A DNA stretch of 8,398 nt, taken from positions 8,257-16,654 of the forward strand of contig DLKK01000047.1 in NCBI GenBank assembly GCA_002478955.1, read 5' to 3'. Below, piece after piece: positions 6,852-8,398 of the stretch. Under the pieces are notes generated by a model that worked only from the letters and a program-made list of their open reading frames with translations, made no database searches and had not been told where the DNA came from. Both the position numbers and the translations under genes were made by a program. The first letter of the stretch is position 1; the number at the start of each line of letters is the position of its first letter. Source of the stretch: Treponema sp. UBA7590. GTDB taxonomy: Bacteria; Spirochaetota; Spirochaetia; Treponematales; Treponemataceae.

Positions 6852-8345
6852 ATGAAACTAAAGACAAAAGAAATTGTTCAGCTGATTTTTTTGGACATAG
6901 TCCTTTTATTCTCATTCGCGTTGTTTTTCGCGCTTCCTTGGGGATTCAAGAATTATCCGCTTCAGTTTCAATGGAATGTGTTTTTTGTTCTTGCGGCAGA
7001 CACATCCGGTGCGGACAGCGGAACTGGAAAGTCAATTTTATTTGGTTTTGTTATTCCAGCGATTGTTGTTTTTGCAATTTTCAAGCTTGTTCTGTGTATT
7101 TTTGTAAAAAATGATAAAAAGTTTATATTGATCCATAAAATCACAACGCTCTGCTCTTTTGTTGTTTCAGTATCGATTCTTGTTGTGACCGCAAAACTAT
7201 GGATTTATTTTAAGATAGCAAGAAATATTCTAGGAAAACCTGTTGAATCAAAGTTCTATGAGGAAAATTTTGTCTCAGATGAAAACTTCAAGGTTATTCC
7301 GCCAAAACAAAAACGGAATCTGATTTATATTTTCATGGAGTCAATGGAACCTGGGTTTACATCTGTGGAAAACGGAGGACTTTTGCGCGAAAATCTTCTT
7401 CCAAATATAAAAAATCTTGCGGAAGAAAACATAAATTTTGGTGACAAAAACGTCATGCGCGGCGGAATAAATCTTCAGGGAACGTCATGGACTGTGGCAG
7501 GACTTTTTTCCAAGACTTCGGCGGTGCCATATTTTAATCCGTTTGTAACAAAAGACGGCAAAAAGCAGTGCCTTCCTGCGTTAAAAAAACTTGGGGATTT
7601 CCTTTACGAGCAGGATTATAATCTTGTTTTTTCAATGGGCTCAAAAAAACTGTTTGAGGACAGGGATATTGTCCTTGAGCAGCAGCACTTTGAGATTCAC
7701 GACATTGACTGGTACAAGCAGAATAATCTTCTGGATAAAAATTATCAGGTTTTCTGGGGTTTTGAAGACCAGAAACTTTATGAATTTGCAAAGATTGAGC
7801 TGGAAAATCTTTCTGCAAAGGATGAACCGTTTTTTTATTCAATGCTGACTGTTGACACACATTTCCCGGACGGATACAAATGTGCGCTCTGCAAGGAAAA
7901 ATATAAGGAAAAAATTGAAAATGTCTTTGAGTGTGCGGATTTCCAGCTTTCAGACTTTATTGAATGGGCAAAAACGCAAAGCTGGTATGAGAACACAACA
8001 ATTGTAATAACCGGCGATCACAACTATCTTGATGCTCCGCTGAACAATTTTATCACAAGAAATTCTGATTTGACAAAAAAAGAAATTATCGCAGACAGAA
8101 GATTCCTTGATATAATCATAAACCCTGTGCCGGAACTGCAAAATGCGAACCAGAACCGGAAATTCAGTTCATTTGATGTTATGCCGACTGTCCTGGAGGC
8201 GTTAGGAAACAAAATCGAAGGAAAAGGAATTTATCTTGGCCGCTCGTTGTTTTCTGAAGAACCGACTCTTGTGGAAAAATACGATGAAAGTTTTGTTGAA
8301 GAACAGACAATGACAAAAAATGCGCTTTACGAAAGTTATAAATAG
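6852..8345 (+). CDS. Membrane phosphoglycerol transferase, OpgB/LTA-synthase-like (alkaline-phosphatase fold)
   Basis: Enzymes of this family move glycerol phosphate from phosphatidylglycerol onto glycans or glycolipids outside the inner membrane. The 497-residue protein has three predicted membrane helices (about 8-30, 62-85 and 97-120), which puts the C-terminal catalytic domain in the periplasm. Catalytic-domain landmarks are LIYIFMESME with metal ligand E163, LQGTSWTVAG with the likely nucleophile T211, DTHFPDG with H337, and ITGDH with D389 and H390. The GTSWTVAG and DTHxPDG forms are closer to OpgB (MdoB) of periplasmic-glucan synthesis than to Gram-positive LtaS. C344, C347 and C361 lie in the segment after DTHFPDG and may form a disulfide. 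A TTG at 6837 in the same frame would add 5 residues, but the ATG at 6852 is preferred. The ATG has no clear ribosome site and sits one base after the rfbD stop, so re-initiation is likely. The acceptor glycan is unknown. Confidence 0.9.
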   Translation: MKLKTKEIVQLIFLDIVLLFSFALFFALPWGFKNYPLQFQWNVFFVLAADTSGADSGTGKSILFGFVIPAIVVFAIFKLVLCIFVKNDKKFILIHKITTLCSFVVSVSILVVTAKLWIYFKIARNILGKPVESKFYEENFVSDENFKVIPPKQKRNLIYIFMESMEPGFTSVENGGLLRENLLPNIKNLAEENINFGDKNVMRGGINLQGTSWTVAGLFSKTSAVPYFNPFVTKDGKKQCLPALKKLGDFLYEQDYNLVFSMGSKKLFEDRDIVLEQQHFEIHDIDWYKQNNLLDKNYQVFWGFEDQKLYEFAKIELENLSAKDEPFFYSMLTVDTHFPDGYKCALCKEKYKEKIENVFECADFQLSDFIEWAKTQSWYENTTIVITGDHNYLDAPLNNFITRNSDLTKKEIIADRRFLDIIINPVPELQNANQNRKFSSFDVMPTVLEALGNKIEGKGIYLGRSLFSEEPTLVEKYDESFVEEQTMTKNALYESYK

Positions 8346-8370
8346 CCTAAATGCCGAGTTTTATTAATTT

Positions 8371-8377
8371 AGAAGGA
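8371..8377 (+). promoter_or_regulatory. Ribosome binding site of the last, partial gene
   Basis: AGAAGGA ends 7 bases before the ATG at 8385. It is the best Shine-Dalgarno site in the window and decides between two possible starts in this segment. Confidence 0.65.
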
Positions 8378-8384
8378 AAATTGA

Positions 8385-8398
8385 ATGAGCTACCAGAA
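8385..8398 (+). CDS. Start of a further gene, cut by the window edge
   Basis: Only MSYQ and part of the next codon are visible, so no product can be named. The start is supported by the ribosome site 7 bases upstream. The gap of 39 bases after the phosphoglycerol transferase stop, with no terminator, suggests that the operon continues. A competing frame opens at ATG 8351 (MPSFINLEGKLNELPE) and stays open to the window end, but it has no ribosome site. Confidence 0.5.

Noticed and set aside
7583..7589. A-rich slippery-looking run in the phosphoglycerol transferase gene (also 6654-6661 in rfbD)
   Set aside because: Both genes are full length and in frame with all family motifs, and A-runs are expected from Lys codons here; no sign of programmed frameshifting.
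8347..8372. CTAAAT...ATTTAG inverted repeat with a 14-base loop after the phosphoglycerol transferase gene
   Set aside because: The 6-bp AT-rich stem is too weak for a terminator, has no U-tract, and overlaps the next gene's ribosome site; it is likely chance in AT-rich DNA.

Overview
The window is compact bacterial chromosome with no gene-free stretch over 70 bases. It carries five complete genes plus two cut by the edges, or seven if the long exported propeller protein is counted separately from the pathway genes: rseP (3' part), an exported beta-propeller protein, glgA, an aminotransferase, a small exported unknown protein, rfbD, an OpgB-like phosphoglycerol transferase, and the first codons of another gene. 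The DNA is AT-rich, A-rich on the coding strands, and uses few strong Shine-Dalgarno sites. Together with the character of the two exported unknown proteins, this suggests a host-associated Treponema-like spirochaete. That assignment is an inference from general character, not from a marker gene.

Region 1 (1-2459, + strand): the C-terminal part of the RseP site-2 protease, then after one base an exported 640-residue beta-propeller protein. The second gene's ribosome site lies inside the end of rseP, so the two look co-translated.

Region 2 (2456-5093, - strand): a fold-type I aminotransferase followed after 7 bases by glycogen synthase glgA, read toward region 1. The glgA stop and the propeller-gene stop share one CTAG palindrome, leaving no room for a terminator between the convergent units.

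Region 3 (5094-5160): a 67-base divergent promoter region. Good sigma-70-type boxes sit so close to both start codons that both messages would begin within about 3-5 bases of AUG, and neither start has a Shine-Dalgarno site. Leaderless translation of both genes is the most interesting idea in the window.

Region 4 (5161-8398, + strand): an apparent envelope-glycan operon. It holds a small exported unknown protein, dTDP-4-dehydrorhamnose reductase (last step of dTDP-L-rhamnose synthesis), an OpgB/LTA-synthase-type membrane phosphoglycerol transferase, and the start of another gene with a good ribosome site. The rhamnose donor and the phosphoglycerol transferase together point to decoration of a surface or periplasmic glycan, but the polymer cannot be identified here.

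I found no rRNA, tRNA, mobile element, CRISPR array, riboswitch or convincing intrinsic terminator, and nothing that is clearly a new defence or mobile system.
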